A stretch of 64,000 nt of DNA, taken from Acetanaerobacterium elongatum (GTDB lineage Bacteria; Bacillota; Clostridia; Oscillospirales; Ruminococcaceae). Below, in pieces: positions 23,952-32,055 of the stretch. Numbering within the stretch: the stretch's first letter is position 1; each line of letters begins with the position of its first letter. Position numbers and translations under genes: made by a program. Where the stretch lies: positions 28,169 to 92,168 of the forward strand of contig NZ_FNID01000009.1 in assembly GCF_900103835.1 (NCBI RefSeq). The letters are read 5' to 3'. Under the pieces are notes generated by a model that did no database searches, was not told the origin of the DNA, and worked only from the letters and a program-made list of their open reading frames with translations.

Positions 23952-24521
23952 ATGGATAGCGTGCTTCTCGTCTCAAGCACCGATAAGAGCATAGAGTTTA
24001 TTTCACAGCTGCTCAAGGAGGACTCCGCGGCGCAGATTACCACCGCGCAGAGCGGAAGCGAGGCCCGGCGCATGTATTCCGGGCAGGATTACGACCTGAT
24101 TATCATCAACGCCCCTCTTTCCGATGAATTCGGCCATGAGCTTGCGATTATCACCGCCGAAAAAACCATGTCGGGCGTCATCATGATGGTAAAAAGCGAG
24201 CTTGCCGACGATGTCGCAGCCAGGGTGGAAAACTTCGGTGTGTTTGTCCTCCCCAAGCCCCTTTCCCGTCAGCTGTTTTTTCAAACCTTAAAGCTGGTTA
24301 CCGCCGCCCGCCGGCGTTTGCAGATGCTCAAGCGCGAAAACCTCAAGCTGCAGAAGAATATCGAGGAGATTCGGCTCATCGACCGCGGCAAGTGCGCGCT
24401 GATACAATACTTAAGCATGACAGAGGAGCAGGCACACAAATACATCGAGCGTCAGGCCATGGATATGCGCATTACCAAAAAAGAGGTCGCCGAAGGCATC
24501 CTTCGCACCTATGAATGGTAA
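23952..24521 (+). CDS. ANTAR-domain antiterminator with degenerate receiver
   Basis: 189 residues. Residues 1-115 have the CheY-like fold, but the acidic pair after the first strand is SS (LLVSSTD), the phospho-acceptor Asp is Asn (DLIIINAPL) and the conserved Thr/Ser is not evident; the Lys in LPKPLS is kept. A coiled-coil linker (RRRLQMLKRENLKLQKNIEEI) leads to a C-terminal ANTAR domain (about 135-189) with DRGKCALIQYLSMTEEQAHKYIERQAMDMRITKKEVAEGIL. ANTAR proteins bind RNA hairpins and prevent termination. Lacking the Asp, it is probably controlled by protein contact or ligand, as described for AmiR. It lies 60 bp after the glutamine synthetase homologue. Confidence 0.9.
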   Translation: MDSVLLVSSTDKSIEFISQLLKEDSAAQITTAQSGSEARRMYSGQDYDLIIINAPLSDEFGHELAIITAEKTMSGVIMMVKSELADDVAARVENFGVFVLPKPLSRQLFFQTLKLVTAARRRLQMLKRENLKLQKNIEEIRLIDRGKCALIQYLSMTEEQAHKYIERQAMDMRITKKEVAEGILRTYEW

Positions 24522-24543
24522 ACGGCTATAACAATACGGCTTT

Positions 24544-24568
24544 AGGGGCGGACCTGTGCGTCCGCCCT
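24544..24568 (+). terminator. repeat half unit acting as terminator of the ANTAR gene
   Basis: GGGCGGAC-CTGTGC-GTCCGCCC (starting in TTTAGGGGCGG) followed by TTTCATTATATTT, 20 bases after the ANTAR stop codon. It is recognisably the left palindrome of the type A repeat. Confidence 0.55.
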
Positions 24569-24721
24569 TTCATTATATTTAAACCGTCCACGGTTGCAGG
24601 GAATGGCTGCCGCTTCTACCCCTCTCCCCCGGTTTCTGCCCCGTTAGCCATCGAACGTTGGGATAAGAATTGTAGGGAAAGGTCTTGGCCGTTTTGCTAA
24701 TCCACCTCATAGCCTGATACA

Positions 24722-24801
24722 TGTAGGGGCGCGCATTACGCGTCCGCCGCTCTGATGCAATTACAGATAATACACGCGGGCGATTGATAATCGCCCCTAC
24801 A
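24722..24801. repeat. intergenic repeat, type A unit
   Basis: TGTAGGGG to CCCCTACA. Left core GGCGCGCATTACGCGTCC; right core GGGCGATT-GAT-AATCGCCC. Confidence 0.7.
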
Positions 24802-24854
24802 AGGAGAAACGAGAACTGCAATCCCGTTGCCCACCGTTTTCCGCAATCCCCATC

Positions 24855-24881
24855 GCAGGGGCGGGGTTCTCCCGCCCGCGG
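24855..24881. repeat. intergenic repeat, half unit
   Basis: GCAGGGGCGGGGTTCTCCCG then CCCGCGG; core GGGCGGG-GTTCT-CCCGCCC. A near-identical half unit lies at about 18561-18585. Confidence 0.55.
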
Positions 24882-24905
24882 AAATTCATCAAACCCTCAA
24901 CAGGA

Positions 24906-24984
24906 TGCAGGGGCGCTTACTAAGCGCCCGCGATTCTAACGCAGCCACATAATTTTTGCGGAATGGTCAAGACCATTCCCTGCA
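24906..24984. repeat. intergenic repeat, type A unit
   Basis: TGCAGGGG end; left core GGGCGCTT-ACT-AAGCGCCC; right core GAATGGTC-AA-GACCATTC then CCTGCA. Compared with the 21996 unit the right stem changes C to T on one arm and G to A on the other, keeping pairing. Confidence 0.7.
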
Positions 24985-25078
24985 AAAAAGCTGCTATTTA
25001 CCCACCCCCAGAGCTTCGCCGCAGCAAAGCTTTACCCTCATCCCACAACAGGATTGGTTCTGAATTTTAAGCAACCAT

Positions 25079-25330
25079 ATGCGGGAGGGGGAGAAATGTC
25101 CGGGGGCTTCGTCGCCAGACGATTGCCCCCGCTTATTTCCCGGGAAACACCTGTTGTTCCCCCTGTGATATTTCCACGGCAATTGTAGGGGCTTCATTGC
25201 GCGCCCGCGGTATTTGTACCATCCGATTATAACCGCACAAGGGCTGATAATTGCCCCTCCCGTTTTGGTACGCTAAAAACTTCTCCCTTACCCAAAAAAC
25301 GGGAGGGGTTGGGGTGGGCTTTCAGAGGCT
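25079..25330. repeat. degenerate repeat block before the AEC transporter gene
   Basis: Decayed type C unit (ATGCGGGAGGGGGAGAAATG then GGGGGCTTCGTCG) from 25079, a half type A unit near 25183-25210 (TGTAGGGGCTTCATTGCGCG), and a reversed C arm CGGGAGGGGTTGGGGTGGG at 25300-25318 with four G-runs on the plus strand. Confidence 0.5.
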
Positions 25331-25447
25331 AAAGCACGCAGACAAAGGACAGAACGCAACACCTCGCTCCCCTTATTGTTTATTTAGCCTCAAGCCACTA
25401 TAATGAATACAGCACTGTCAAATAAACAGGGATTACGGAGCTTACCC

Positions 25448-26389
25448 ATGAACGATTTCATCTTCTCTTTAAACGCCGTCCTGCCCATCTTTTTAATCAT
25501 GAGCGCGGGCTATCTGCTTTCGCGCTTAAAGGTTTTTACCCCGCCCTTTGTTGAAAAGGCCAACAACGTGTGCTTTACGGTCTTTCTGCCCGTACTGCTT
25601 TTTTATAATATCTCGTCTTCCGATTTTAAAACCGCCTTTAACCTGAAAACTCTGCTGTTCGGCGTGGGCGGCACTACGCTGCTCTGTGTGTTAATGAGCG
25701 TGATCGTCCCCCTTATTATCAAACAAAACCCGCGCCGCGGGGTAATCATTCAGGCGTTGTTCCGCAGCAACTTCCTGCTGCTGGGCGTTCCGCTCTGCAC
25801 ACGCTTAACCGGTTGCGAGGGTACACAGGCCGCCTCGCTAATGGCCGCTTTTGTCATCCCCACCTTCAACCTGCTGGCTACCGTTGTGCTGGCACGCTAT
25901 TCGTTTAACGGAAAGCCCAAATTCACTGCGGTAGCGAAAAAGGTACTGCTCAACCCCCTGATTATCGCAAGCGTTATCGGTCTTGCCTTCTCGCTTGCCG
26001 GCATCAGGCTGCCCGAAGCAGTAAATTCCGCCGTATCGGATGTGGCGGCTATCGCCACCCCGCTTGCCCTACTCATGCTCGGCGCGGGGTTTGAGTTCAA
26101 GGCCGTCCCGCACAACGCTCGCGCGCTTACCGCTGTATTGTTTCTTAAGCTGCTTGTTTTCCCCGCGCTCATGCTCTCTTTGGCGGCGCTCGCGGGCTTT
26201 GATAAAACCGGCTACGCGGTGCTGCTGTGCGTGTTCGGCACCCCCATCGCGGTTTCCAGCTATGTGATGGCAGTGCGTGAAAAAGCCGACGGCGAGCTTG
26301 CCGGGCAGCTGGTTGTCATCTCCTCGGCGGTGTCGGCGGTAACGATGTTTGTGCTCGTATACGTTTCAAGGCTCTTCGGGCTTTTATAA
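25448..26389 (+). CDS. AEC family (auxin efflux carrier-like) transporter
   Basis: 313 residues from ATG 25448 (GGAG eight bases before); an ATG 15 codons upstream lacks a site. About ten transmembrane helices in two five-helix repeats, starting NDFIFSLNAVLPIFLIMSAGYLLSRL and including KANNVCFTVFLPVLLFYNI and a second-repeat LMLGAGFEFKAV. The bacterial AEC family includes malate and other organic acid exporters; substrate not deducible. Monocistronic by context, between two repeat-filled gaps. Confidence 0.85.
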   Translation: MNDFIFSLNAVLPIFLIMSAGYLLSRLKVFTPPFVEKANNVCFTVFLPVLLFYNISSSDFKTAFNLKTLLFGVGGTTLLCVLMSVIVPLIIKQNPRRGVIIQALFRSNFLLLGVPLCTRLTGCEGTQAASLMAAFVIPTFNLLATVVLARYSFNGKPKFTAVAKKVLLNPLIIASVIGLAFSLAGIRLPEAVNSAVSDVAAIATPLALLMLGAGFEFKAVPHNARALTAVLFLKLLVFPALMLSLAALAGFDKTGYAVLLCVFGTPIAVSSYVMAVREKADGELAGQLVVISSAVSAVTMFVLVYVSRLFGLL

Positions 26390-26484
26390 ATACTGCAAAC
26401 GTATAATGCGCACTCCTGCAGGGGCACACATATAGTGCGGCGCCCTCGGCGCCCCACAGTCTACAGCCAAATCCACGATGGGGA

Positions 26485-26561
26485 TGCAGGGGCGCTTGCT
26501 AAGCGCCCGCGGCCTAACGCATTCGCTGAAATACCGCGGGCGCGCAATGCGCGCCCCTACA
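26485..26561. repeat. intergenic repeat, type A unit
   Basis: TGCAGGGG to CCCCTACA. Left core GGGCGCTT-GCT-AAGCGCCC; right core GGGCGCGC-AAT-GCGCGCCC, both perfect eight-pair stems. A D-like unit precedes it at about 26416-26455. Confidence 0.75.
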
Positions 26562-26711
26562 TATTACCGTAGACTGTGAATCATACATTCGGGCGGAATA
26601 ACCCCGGCCCCACAGCGAACTGATGAACGGTTATATAATCGCATGTTCCGCGATAGAGCACAGGTCTTTTATACAATCAACCCTGCGCTATCAATGCAGA
26701 AAGGACACCCC

Positions 26712-27323
26712 ATGATTTTCGACGGATTAAAATTCGGGATGCTGCTGCAGCTTTCCGTCGGGCCGGTGTGCCTGTTTGTGTTCCAAACCTCCGGCAGCAG
26801 GGGGCTGCTGGCGGGGCTGTTGTGCGTGCTTGCCGCAGCGCTCGCCGATGCCGCCTATATCACCCTTGCGGGGTTTGGCGCCTCGGTATTTTTTAATCGC
26901 CCGCGCGTCCGGCTGTGTGTAAAGCTGTTCGGCTGCGTCATCCTCTGCCTGTTCGGGCTGAACATGGTGCTTAGCGTCTTCGGCCTTTCGCTGCTGCCCA
27001 AGCTCAGCCTGTTCGGGCAGGTGCCCGCGGGCGGTGTTTTCGTGCAGGGGCTGCTGCTTACCGCCTCAAACCCGCTCACCATCCTGTTCTGGGGCGGGGT
27101 GTTCTCGGCCAAGGCGGCGGAAAAGAATATGAGCAAGTCGGGGCTGTTCTTCTTCGGCCTAGGGTGCGTGCTTGCCACCCTCTTGTTTTTAACCGCGGTT
27201 GCTCTGCTGGGCAGTATTTTCAACACCTTCTTACCCGCCATCGTGCTCACCGTACTCAATGCTGCCGTGGGGTGCCTGCTGGTGTTCTTCGGCATCCGGC
27301 TTATGATTAAAAAGGAAGGCTGA
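26712..27323 (+). CDS. LysE-family export protein
   Basis: 203 residues from ATG 26712 (AAAGGACACCCC before it). Six hydrophobic helices; the start FDGLKFGMLLQLSVGPVCLFVFQTSGSRG has the family's G-x3-Q/G-x-S-x-GP pattern, and SNPLTILFWGGVF fits the conserved (A/S)NPx(T/A)xxF block. Family members export amino acids (Lys, Arg, Thr, homoserine). Specific substrate unknown. It ends just before a bidirectional terminator. Confidence 0.85.
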   Translation: MIFDGLKFGMLLQLSVGPVCLFVFQTSGSRGLLAGLLCVLAAALADAAYITLAGFGASVFFNRPRVRLCVKLFGCVILCLFGLNMVLSVFGLSLLPKLSLFGQVPAGGVFVQGLLLTASNPLTILFWGGVFSAKAAEKNMSKSGLFFFGLGCVLATLLFLTAVALLGSIFNTFLPAIVLTVLNAAVGCLLVFFGIRLMIKKEG

Positions 27324-27360
27324 GGTCTAAACCTCTTGTTGTCCTCCTAAATACCATAAA

Positions 27361-27397
27361 AAACTGGGAAGCATCCTTAAAGCATGCTTCCCAGTTT
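27361..27397. terminator. bidirectional terminator between lysE-like and FMN reductase genes
   Basis: AAACTGGGAAGCAT / ATGCTTCCCAGTTT, fourteen perfect pairs with a nine-base loop and A/T tracts on both sides. Serves both convergent genes and covers the last codons of the leftward one. Confidence 0.85.
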
Positions 27398-27988
27398 TAC
27401 TGCAAGCTTGTAAACCCGCCTGATTTGCTTATCGCTCACCTGTTCTTTGGAGTACGCACTCGTAACCTCAATTTTCTTTACCTTACTGCATCCAAACCCT
27501 CGGCAAAACATACCCAGAATATCTAAGGGATATTTTGTAATGCCTTGTATTCTGTTCACAGGGAAAGGGGTTCCGCAGGATACCAGCACAACACCAACTT
27601 TTTTATCGTTCACTGCATTTCTGGGTACCGGCCCCGTTTCGCCCAGATACAGTATCGTCATCGACCTTTCTAAGAATCGCTTCAACAGGGCTGTCACCGC
27701 TTTTTCATAAACGGGGGATGCATAAACCAGGATATCGCAATCAATCATATCCTGAAGGATTCCCTTTATCGCCGGGTAATCCGGCTGCGGGCATTCCGCA
27801 AGGCTTTTCCCGTCATTCTTAACACAACAGCCGCAGCCCTTACAAAGCTTTAGCGGCACCTGCGACAGGTTAACCTCTTCTACTTCAATACCGCTTTTGC
27901 TTTCTTTCAGGCCACGGATAAACTCGTGCACCATAAGCGCCGTTACACCATTTTGATGATAGGAACCATTCACAATTACTGCTTTCAT
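27377..27988 (-). CDS. NADPH-dependent FMN reductase/flavodoxin-fold protein
   Basis: 203 residues. Flavodoxin-like start KAVIVNGSYHQNGVTALMV (phosphate loop GSxxxxG), then a CKGCGCCVKNDGKSLAECPQ cysteine insertion typical of the iron-sulfur flavoprotein-like branch, and VYASPVYEKAVTALLKRFLER. Likely an FMN-dependent oxidoreductase with a possible Fe-S cluster or disulfide. Alone in its unit, under a promoter overlapped by three repeats of a GGTAATTA operator motif. Confidence 0.82.
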   Translation of the reverse strand: MKAVIVNGSYHQNGVTALMVHEFIRGLKESKSGIEVEEVNLSQVPLKLCKGCGCCVKNDGKSLAECPQPDYPAIKGILQDMIDCDILVYASPVYEKAVTALLKRFLERSMTILYLGETGPVPRNAVNDKKVGVVLVSCGTPFPVNRIQGITKYPLDILGMFCRGFGCSKVKKIEVTSAYSKEQVSDKQIRRVYKLAVKLGSML

Positions 27989-28018
27989 TTAGGCTTTACC
28001 CTCCGGTTGTCGTTCTTT

Positions 28019-28052
28019 TAATTACCACTGGTAATTACCATAGGTAATTATA
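28019..28052. promoter_or_regulatory. operator array before the FMN reductase gene
   Basis: TAATTACC-ACT-GGTAATTA-CCATA-GGTAATTA: an inverted pair plus a further direct copy of an eight-base half-site. The rightmost copy overlaps the -10 box, so a bound repressor (TetR, MarR or HxlR type) would block transcription. No cognate regulator gene is adjacent. Confidence 0.65.
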
Positions 28053-28075
28053 GCAGAAAAGCTTTGTGAAGTCAA
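28047..28075 (-). promoter_or_regulatory. sigma-A promoter of the FMN reductase gene
   Basis: Leftward TTGACT (28070-28075), 17 bases, TATAAT (28047-28052). Confidence 0.75.
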
Positions 28076-28317
28076 ATAGTTATCCGTAAAAAATATTGTC
28101 TGCCCGTTAAAAAGTAAAAGCAAGGGTTCAAGCCGTCGCTCTCTTTATCGCACATATCACTTTCTTTGTAATAAACGGCAAAAAACCGTAATATCCTGCC
28201 TCATAGTTTAGCGAAACGGCTTGTGGAAATACTGAAATAATAGCAGTATAATAAAAAAGTATGATTTTTGCCGCATGAGTGCGCCATAAGCGCCTCGCAT
28301 AGAAGGAGTAATATCGT
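28076..28317. other. intergenic region before typA
   Basis: About 240 bases without a gene. The leader of typA lies here; I see no clear riboswitch or terminator, only a GAAGGAG ribosome binding site before the TTG start. Confidence 0.35.
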
Positions 28318-30153
28318 TTGATAAGAGAAGATTTGCGCAATATTGCAATCATCGCACATGTAGACCACGGTAAAACCACGCTGGTGGACGAGATGCTCAA
28401 GCAGGGCGGCGCGTTCCGTGAAAACCAGGTGGTAAACGACCGCGTAATGGATAGCAACGACCTCGAGCGCGAGCGCGGCATTACCATCCTTGCCAAAAAC
28501 ACCGCCGTTCGCTACAACGGCGTTAAGATCAATATCGTAGACACCCCCGGCCATGCCGACTTCGGCGGCGAGGTAGAGCGTATTTTAAAGATGGTAAACG
28601 GCGTGCTGCTGCTGGTAGACGCGTTTGAAGGCCCCATGCCGCAAACCCGCTTTGTGCTGGAGCGCGCGCTGGCGCTAGGGCACAAGGTAATCGTGGTGGT
28701 AAACAAGATGGACCGCCCCGATGCCCGCCTGTACGAGATCGGCGACGAGGTGCTCGAGCTGCTGCTTGACCTTGACGCCACCGAGGAGCAGCTTGAAAGC
28801 CCCGTAATCTTCTGCTCGGGCCGCGACGGCACCGCCACCCTTTCCCCCGACTCACCCGGCACCGACCTGAAACCCCTGTTTGACATGATTCTTGACTATA
28901 TCCCCGCCCCAGAGGGCGAGCCGGAACAGCCGTTGCAGATGCTGGTATCCTCCATCGACTACAACGAGTATGTGGGCAGAATCGCCATCGGGCGCGTAGA
29001 GCGCGGCGTTATCCGGCAGAACATGGACGTCATGGTAGCCGACTACCACAACACCAAAACCCCCTACCGCTCCAAGGTCGTATCCCTCTATCAGATTGAG
29101 GGCCTTAGGCGCGAGCCGGTAACGGAAGCAAAGATCGGCGATATCGTCTGCCTCTCGGGCATCGAGGGCATCTCGATCGGCGACACCATCTGCGACCCGG
29201 CCGCCGTAGAGCCGCTGCCGTTTGTAAAGATTTCCGAGCCCACCGTGGAGATGACCTTCTCGGTAAACGACAGCCCGTTTGCGGGGCGCGAGGGCAAGTT
29301 TGTAACCAGCCGCCACCTGCGCGACCGCCTGTTTAAGGAGCTTTTAAAGGATGTATCCCTGCGCGTGGAGGAAACCGACTCCGCCGACAGCTTCAAGGTG
29401 TCCGGCCGCGGCGAGATGCACCTTTCCATCCTCATAGAAACCATGCGCCGCGAGGGCTACGAGTTTCAGGTGAGCACCCCGCACGTGCTCTACCATATGG
29501 TAGACGGCGAGCTGCACGAGCCGATGGAACGCCTGATTATCGACGTGCCCGAGGAGTCGCTCGGCTCGGTAATGGAGAAGATGGGCCTGCGCAAGGGCGA
29601 GCTTGTGCAGATGCACCCGCAGGGCAGCCGTATGCGCGTGGAGTTTATCATTCCCGCCCGCGGCCTGTTCGGCTACCGCAGCGAGTTCTTAACCGATACC
29701 CGCGGCGAGGGCATTATGAACACCCTGTTCGAGGGCTACGCGCCGTATAAGGGCGATATCCCCAAGCGTTTAACCGGTTCGCTGATTGCCTATGAGTCGG
29801 GCGAAACCGTTACCTACGGCCTGTATAACGCACAGGAGCGCGGTGCGCTGTTCCTTGGCCCGGGCGTTCCGGTTTACGAGGGCATGATTGTAGGCCAGTC
29901 CCCCAAGGCGGAGGATATTGTGGTAAACGTGTGCAAGCGCAAGCACATCACCAACATGCGTGCCTCCGGCAGCGACGAGGCCCTGCGCCTCACCCCCTGC
30001 AAGATCCTGAGCCTGGAGGACTCGCTTGAGTTCATCGCCGAGGACGAGCTTTTGGAGGTAACCCCCAAGACCATCCGCATCCGCAAGCGCATTCTGGATA
30101 ACAACCTGCGCGCCAAGGCGGTTAATGCCAAAAAGGTAGCCGCAGAAAACTAA
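28318..30153 (+). CDS. typA: translational GTPase TypA/BipA
   Basis: 611 residues, the family's usual length. It begins with TTG (AAGGAG nine bases before). G1 [14 protein letters not shown], switch [26 protein letters not shown] (G4), then EF-G-like beta domains II and III and the TypA-specific C-terminal domain ([43 protein letters not shown]). A ribosome-associated GTPase that binds 70S under stress or cold and helps 50S assembly. Monocistronic, with its own terminator. Confidence 0.97.
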   Translation: MIREDLRNIAIIAHVDHGKTTLVDEMLKQGGAFRENQVVNDRVMDSNDLERERGITILAKNTAVRYNGVKINIVDTPGHADFGGEVERILKMVNGVLLLVDAFEGPMPQTRFVLERALALGHKVIVVVNKMDRPDARLYEIGDEVLELLLDLDATEEQLESPVIFCSGRDGTATLSPDSPGTDLKPLFDMILDYIPAPEGEPEQPLQMLVSSIDYNEYVGRIAIGRVERGVIRQNMDVMVADYHNTKTPYRSKVVSLYQIEGLRREPVTEAKIGDIVCLSGIEGISIGDTICDPAAVEPLPFVKISEPTVEMTFSVNDSPFAGREGKFVTSRHLRDRLFKELLKDVSLRVEETDSADSFKVSGRGEMHLSILIETMRREGYEFQVSTPHVLYHMVDGELHEPMERLIIDVPEESLGSVMEKMGLRKGELVQMHPQGSRMRVEFIIPARGLFGYRSEFLTDTRGEGIMNTLFEGYAPYKGDIPKRLTGSLIAYESGETVTYGLYNAQERGALFLGPGVPVYEGMIVGQSPKAEDIVVNVCKRKHITNMRASGSDEALRLTPCKILSLEDSLEFIAEDELLEVTPKTIRIRKRILDNNLRAKAVNAKKVAAEN

Positions 30154-30180
30154 AATACTATATACGCTCAATAGATAGCA

Positions 30181-30214
30181 CCGGGCAGCGGCTATGCCGC
30201 TGACCGGTTTTATT
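30181..30214 (+). terminator. terminator of typA
   Basis: CCGGGCAGCGGC-TAT-GCCGCTGACCGG followed by TTTTATT. Confidence 0.75.
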
Positions 30215-30261
30215 ACTGCCCTTACCAACTCGCTCTGCCCGCACACTGTGTAGAAATCCCC

Positions 30262-30291
30262 TAGACAACTTTTCATCAAATCAAGTATAAT
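30262..30291 (+). promoter_or_regulatory. promoter of the broken coiled-coil gene
   Basis: TAGACA (30262-30267), 18 bases, TATAAT (30286-30291). The same TCTAGACAA-like box precedes the intact coiled-coil gene at 62614. Confidence 0.65.
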
Positions 30292-30314
30292 GACAATTAC
30301 AGGGAGAGTGTGCC

Positions 30315-30522
30315 ATGACGAATGAAGAGATGCTTAATCAGGTTGCGGAAATGCTAAAAGAGCATACAAGGCGAATTGAGATTAAGATTGAAAACGAAGT
30401 TACAAAACGGATTGATGCCCTCTTTGATGGCTACAAGCCTACCCATGGAAAAGTAATGGGAGCTTGAGAAAAAGGTGGAATCCCTCGAAAAGCGTATTAA
30501 ACGTTTAGAAAACGCCGGTTAA
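30315..30522 (+). pseudogene. small coiled-coil protein gene, frameshifted
   Basis: ATG 30315, preceded by AGGGAGAG, opens a helical frame (MTNEEMLNQVAEMLKEHTRR ... DALFDGYKPTH) that stops at 30465-30467. In the frame one base ahead the reading continues as WELEKKVESLEKRIKRLENAG from 30457 to a stop at 30520-30522. An inserted G near 30446-30447 and a TAA at 30454-30456, where a Gln codon would be expected, separate the halves. The full product would be about 68 residues with a leucine-zipper end. Promoter and terminator are intact, so the decay looks recent, or there is a sequencing error (two changes make this less likely). Confidence 0.65.
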
Positions 30523-30535
30523 AATACAAGCACCT

Positions 30536-30562
30536 AAAGCAGGGTTGTCCCCTGCTTTTTAT
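30536..30562 (+). terminator. terminator of the coiled-coil pseudogene
   Basis: AAAGCAGGG / CCCTGCTTT around a five-base loop, then TTATTT. Confidence 0.8.
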
Positions 30563-30586
30563 TTACCAAAAATTTGAAAGTTCAAA

Positions 30587-30817
30587 TTACTCGTCAGTCT
30601 TTTTATCGAAAGAAGCAGCTGTATTTGTTTTAGTTTTGATATCAGGCGGGCACGCCGCCCGCTGCGCCGCAATAATCCCCAAGCCGTCCCCTATGGCGCA
30701 AAAAGGGCTGCTTAATATATTGATGTCCTCAAGGTCAAATACCTTCGCCAGTGCAACAGAAATCGTCGTAGCCGTGTACGCAAGCTGCTCCCCCGCTATA
30801 CATTTAATCCCAGACAT
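30587..30817 (-). CDS. small hypothetical protein
   Basis: 76 residues from ATG 30817 (AGGTGAG six bases before). The N-terminal 55 residues are a hydrophobic-helical domain with a single Cys (GIKCIAGEQLAYTATTISVALAK, then SSPFCAIGDGLGIIAAQRA). The pattern resembles small Clostridia proteins annotated DUF6774, but I cannot confirm that. The C-terminus is polar and disordered (TKTNTAASFDKKTDE). Convergent to the coiled-coil pseudogene. Confidence 0.6.
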   Translation of the reverse strand: MSGIKCIAGEQLAYTATTISVALAKVFDLEDINILSSPFCAIGDGLGIIAAQRAACPPDIKTKTNTAASFDKKTDE

Positions 30818-30914
30818 CAATTCTCACCTCGCGCCATTATATGAGAAATCTAACGGAACGTCCCCAACGAATAGCCTAAAGCCGTACCGTTTCCCCTTAT
30901 TCTCTGAAAAACAG

Positions 30915-30942
30915 AAAGGAGAGGGCTTTCATCCTCTCCTTT
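30915..30942. terminator. terminator of the arsC-ridA unit
   Basis: AAAGGAGAGG / CCTCTCCTTT with an eight-base loop; leftward it is followed by CTGTTTTTC. Confidence 0.7.
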
Positions 30943-30958
30943 GTGATTATATAAAACC

Positions 30959-31342
30959 TTAATAAACCGCCACAGCCTCAATCTCCACCAGCGCCCCCTT
31001 GGGCAGCTTGGATACCTGAACGCAGCTGCGCGCGGGCGGTGTGCTGCCGGTAAAAAAGCTCGCGTACACCTCGTTTACCGCGGCAAAATCCTCAAGGCTT
31101 GCAAGGAACACGGTCGTCTTTACCACGCTGCTGCAGCTTAACTTCTCGCTTTCAAGGATTGCCCCGAGGTTTTTGAGCGCAAGGGCCGCCTGCTCCCGCA
31201 CATCGGGGGCAAGCTCTCCGGTTGTCCTGTCCACGCCTAACTGTCCGGATACATACAGCGCCCCGCCCGCCTTCACCGCCTGCGAATACGGCCCGATGGG
31301 CTTCGGCGCCGCTTCGGTAAATACCTGCTTCTTCTCTGTCAT
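30959..31342 (-). CDS. ridA: RidA family enamine/imine deaminase
   Basis: 127 residues. Conserved blocks of the YjgF/YER057c/UK114 family are all present: PKPIGPYSQAVKAGGALYVSGQ, the LGVD start of the second block, LKNLGAILE, VNEVYASFF and the substrate-binding Arg in PPARSCVQVSKLPKGALVEIEAVA. Hydrolyses reactive 2-aminoacrylate-type enamines from PLP enzymes, in the cytosol as a trimer. Follows the arsC-like gene by 64 bp. Confidence 0.95.
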   Translation of the reverse strand: MTEKKQVFTEAAPKPIGPYSQAVKAGGALYVSGQLGVDRTTGELAPDVREQAALALKNLGAILESEKLSCSSVVKTTVFLASLEDFAAVNEVYASFFTGSTPPARSCVQVSKLPKGALVEIEAVAVY

Positions 31343-31406
31343 ACTACTCCACCTCTTAGCGTAAGGACGGTTTTTTCTTGCGTCTGCCTCGCCCTTTTCG
31401 CTGTCA

Positions 31407-31817
31407 TTATAATGTATCGGATTCTACTCGCTCTTTTAATGACAGGATGTTTCTCTCAATCTGCTTCATCACCTTTAAAAAGGCCTCGTCGTCCTTGCCG
31501 GTGGGGTCGTCCAGGCCCCAATCCTCGCGGTGGCTGCACGGCAAAAAAGGGCATTGCACGTTACAGCCCATCGTCACCACAATGTCTACCGGCGGGATGT
31601 CTGCAAGCAGCTTGGATCGCTGTGTCAGCTCCATGTCAATCCCGTACCCCTTTTTCATCAGGCGTACGGCGTCCTGATTGATCTGAGGCCTGGTCTCGGT
31701 GCCCGCCGAATAGCTTTCAAACACGTCGGCGGCAAGCAACTTTCCCAGCGCCTCGGCCATCTGGCTCCGGCAGGAGTTGTGCACGCAGATAAACGCCACC
31801 TTCGGCTTTTGGTTCAT
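31407..31817 (-). CDS. arsC: arsenate reductase / low-molecular-weight phosphatase-fold protein
   Basis: 136 residues from ATG 31817 (an in-frame GTG precedes it by one codon). Thioredoxin-coupled ArsC type: P-loop CVHNSCRSQMAEAL with nucleophilic Cys, YSAGTE, then VVTMGCNVQCPFLPCSHREDWGLDDPTGK, where the DDP Asp and the downstream cysteines complete the redox relay. Reduces arsenate to arsenite. No arsR or arsB gene is nearby, so a stand-alone detoxification gene. Confidence 0.9.
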   Translation of the reverse strand: MNQKPKVAFICVHNSCRSQMAEALGKLLAADVFESYSAGTETRPQINQDAVRLMKKGYGIDMELTQRSKLLADIPPVDIVVTMGCNVQCPFLPCSHREDWGLDDPTGKDDEAFLKVMKQIERNILSLKERVESDTL

Positions 31818-32055
31818 CACAAAAACACCCCGTTTCCCGCTTTTTATTTTTCTTATTATACCCCATCCTCAATAACATTGTACAGTCTGTTCAGCAGCCC
31901 GTAACGGTTGTGCATAAAAAAAGCCTTTCCCCGCTACAATTCTATTTGAATTTACGCAGTAGGTATTGTATAATTTAAAAAGCTTTATATCCAAGCTCTG
32001 CTCTCAGAATTAGCGGGCAGCTTGAGTTGATTCATTCTATGTGCGGAGGATGCTT

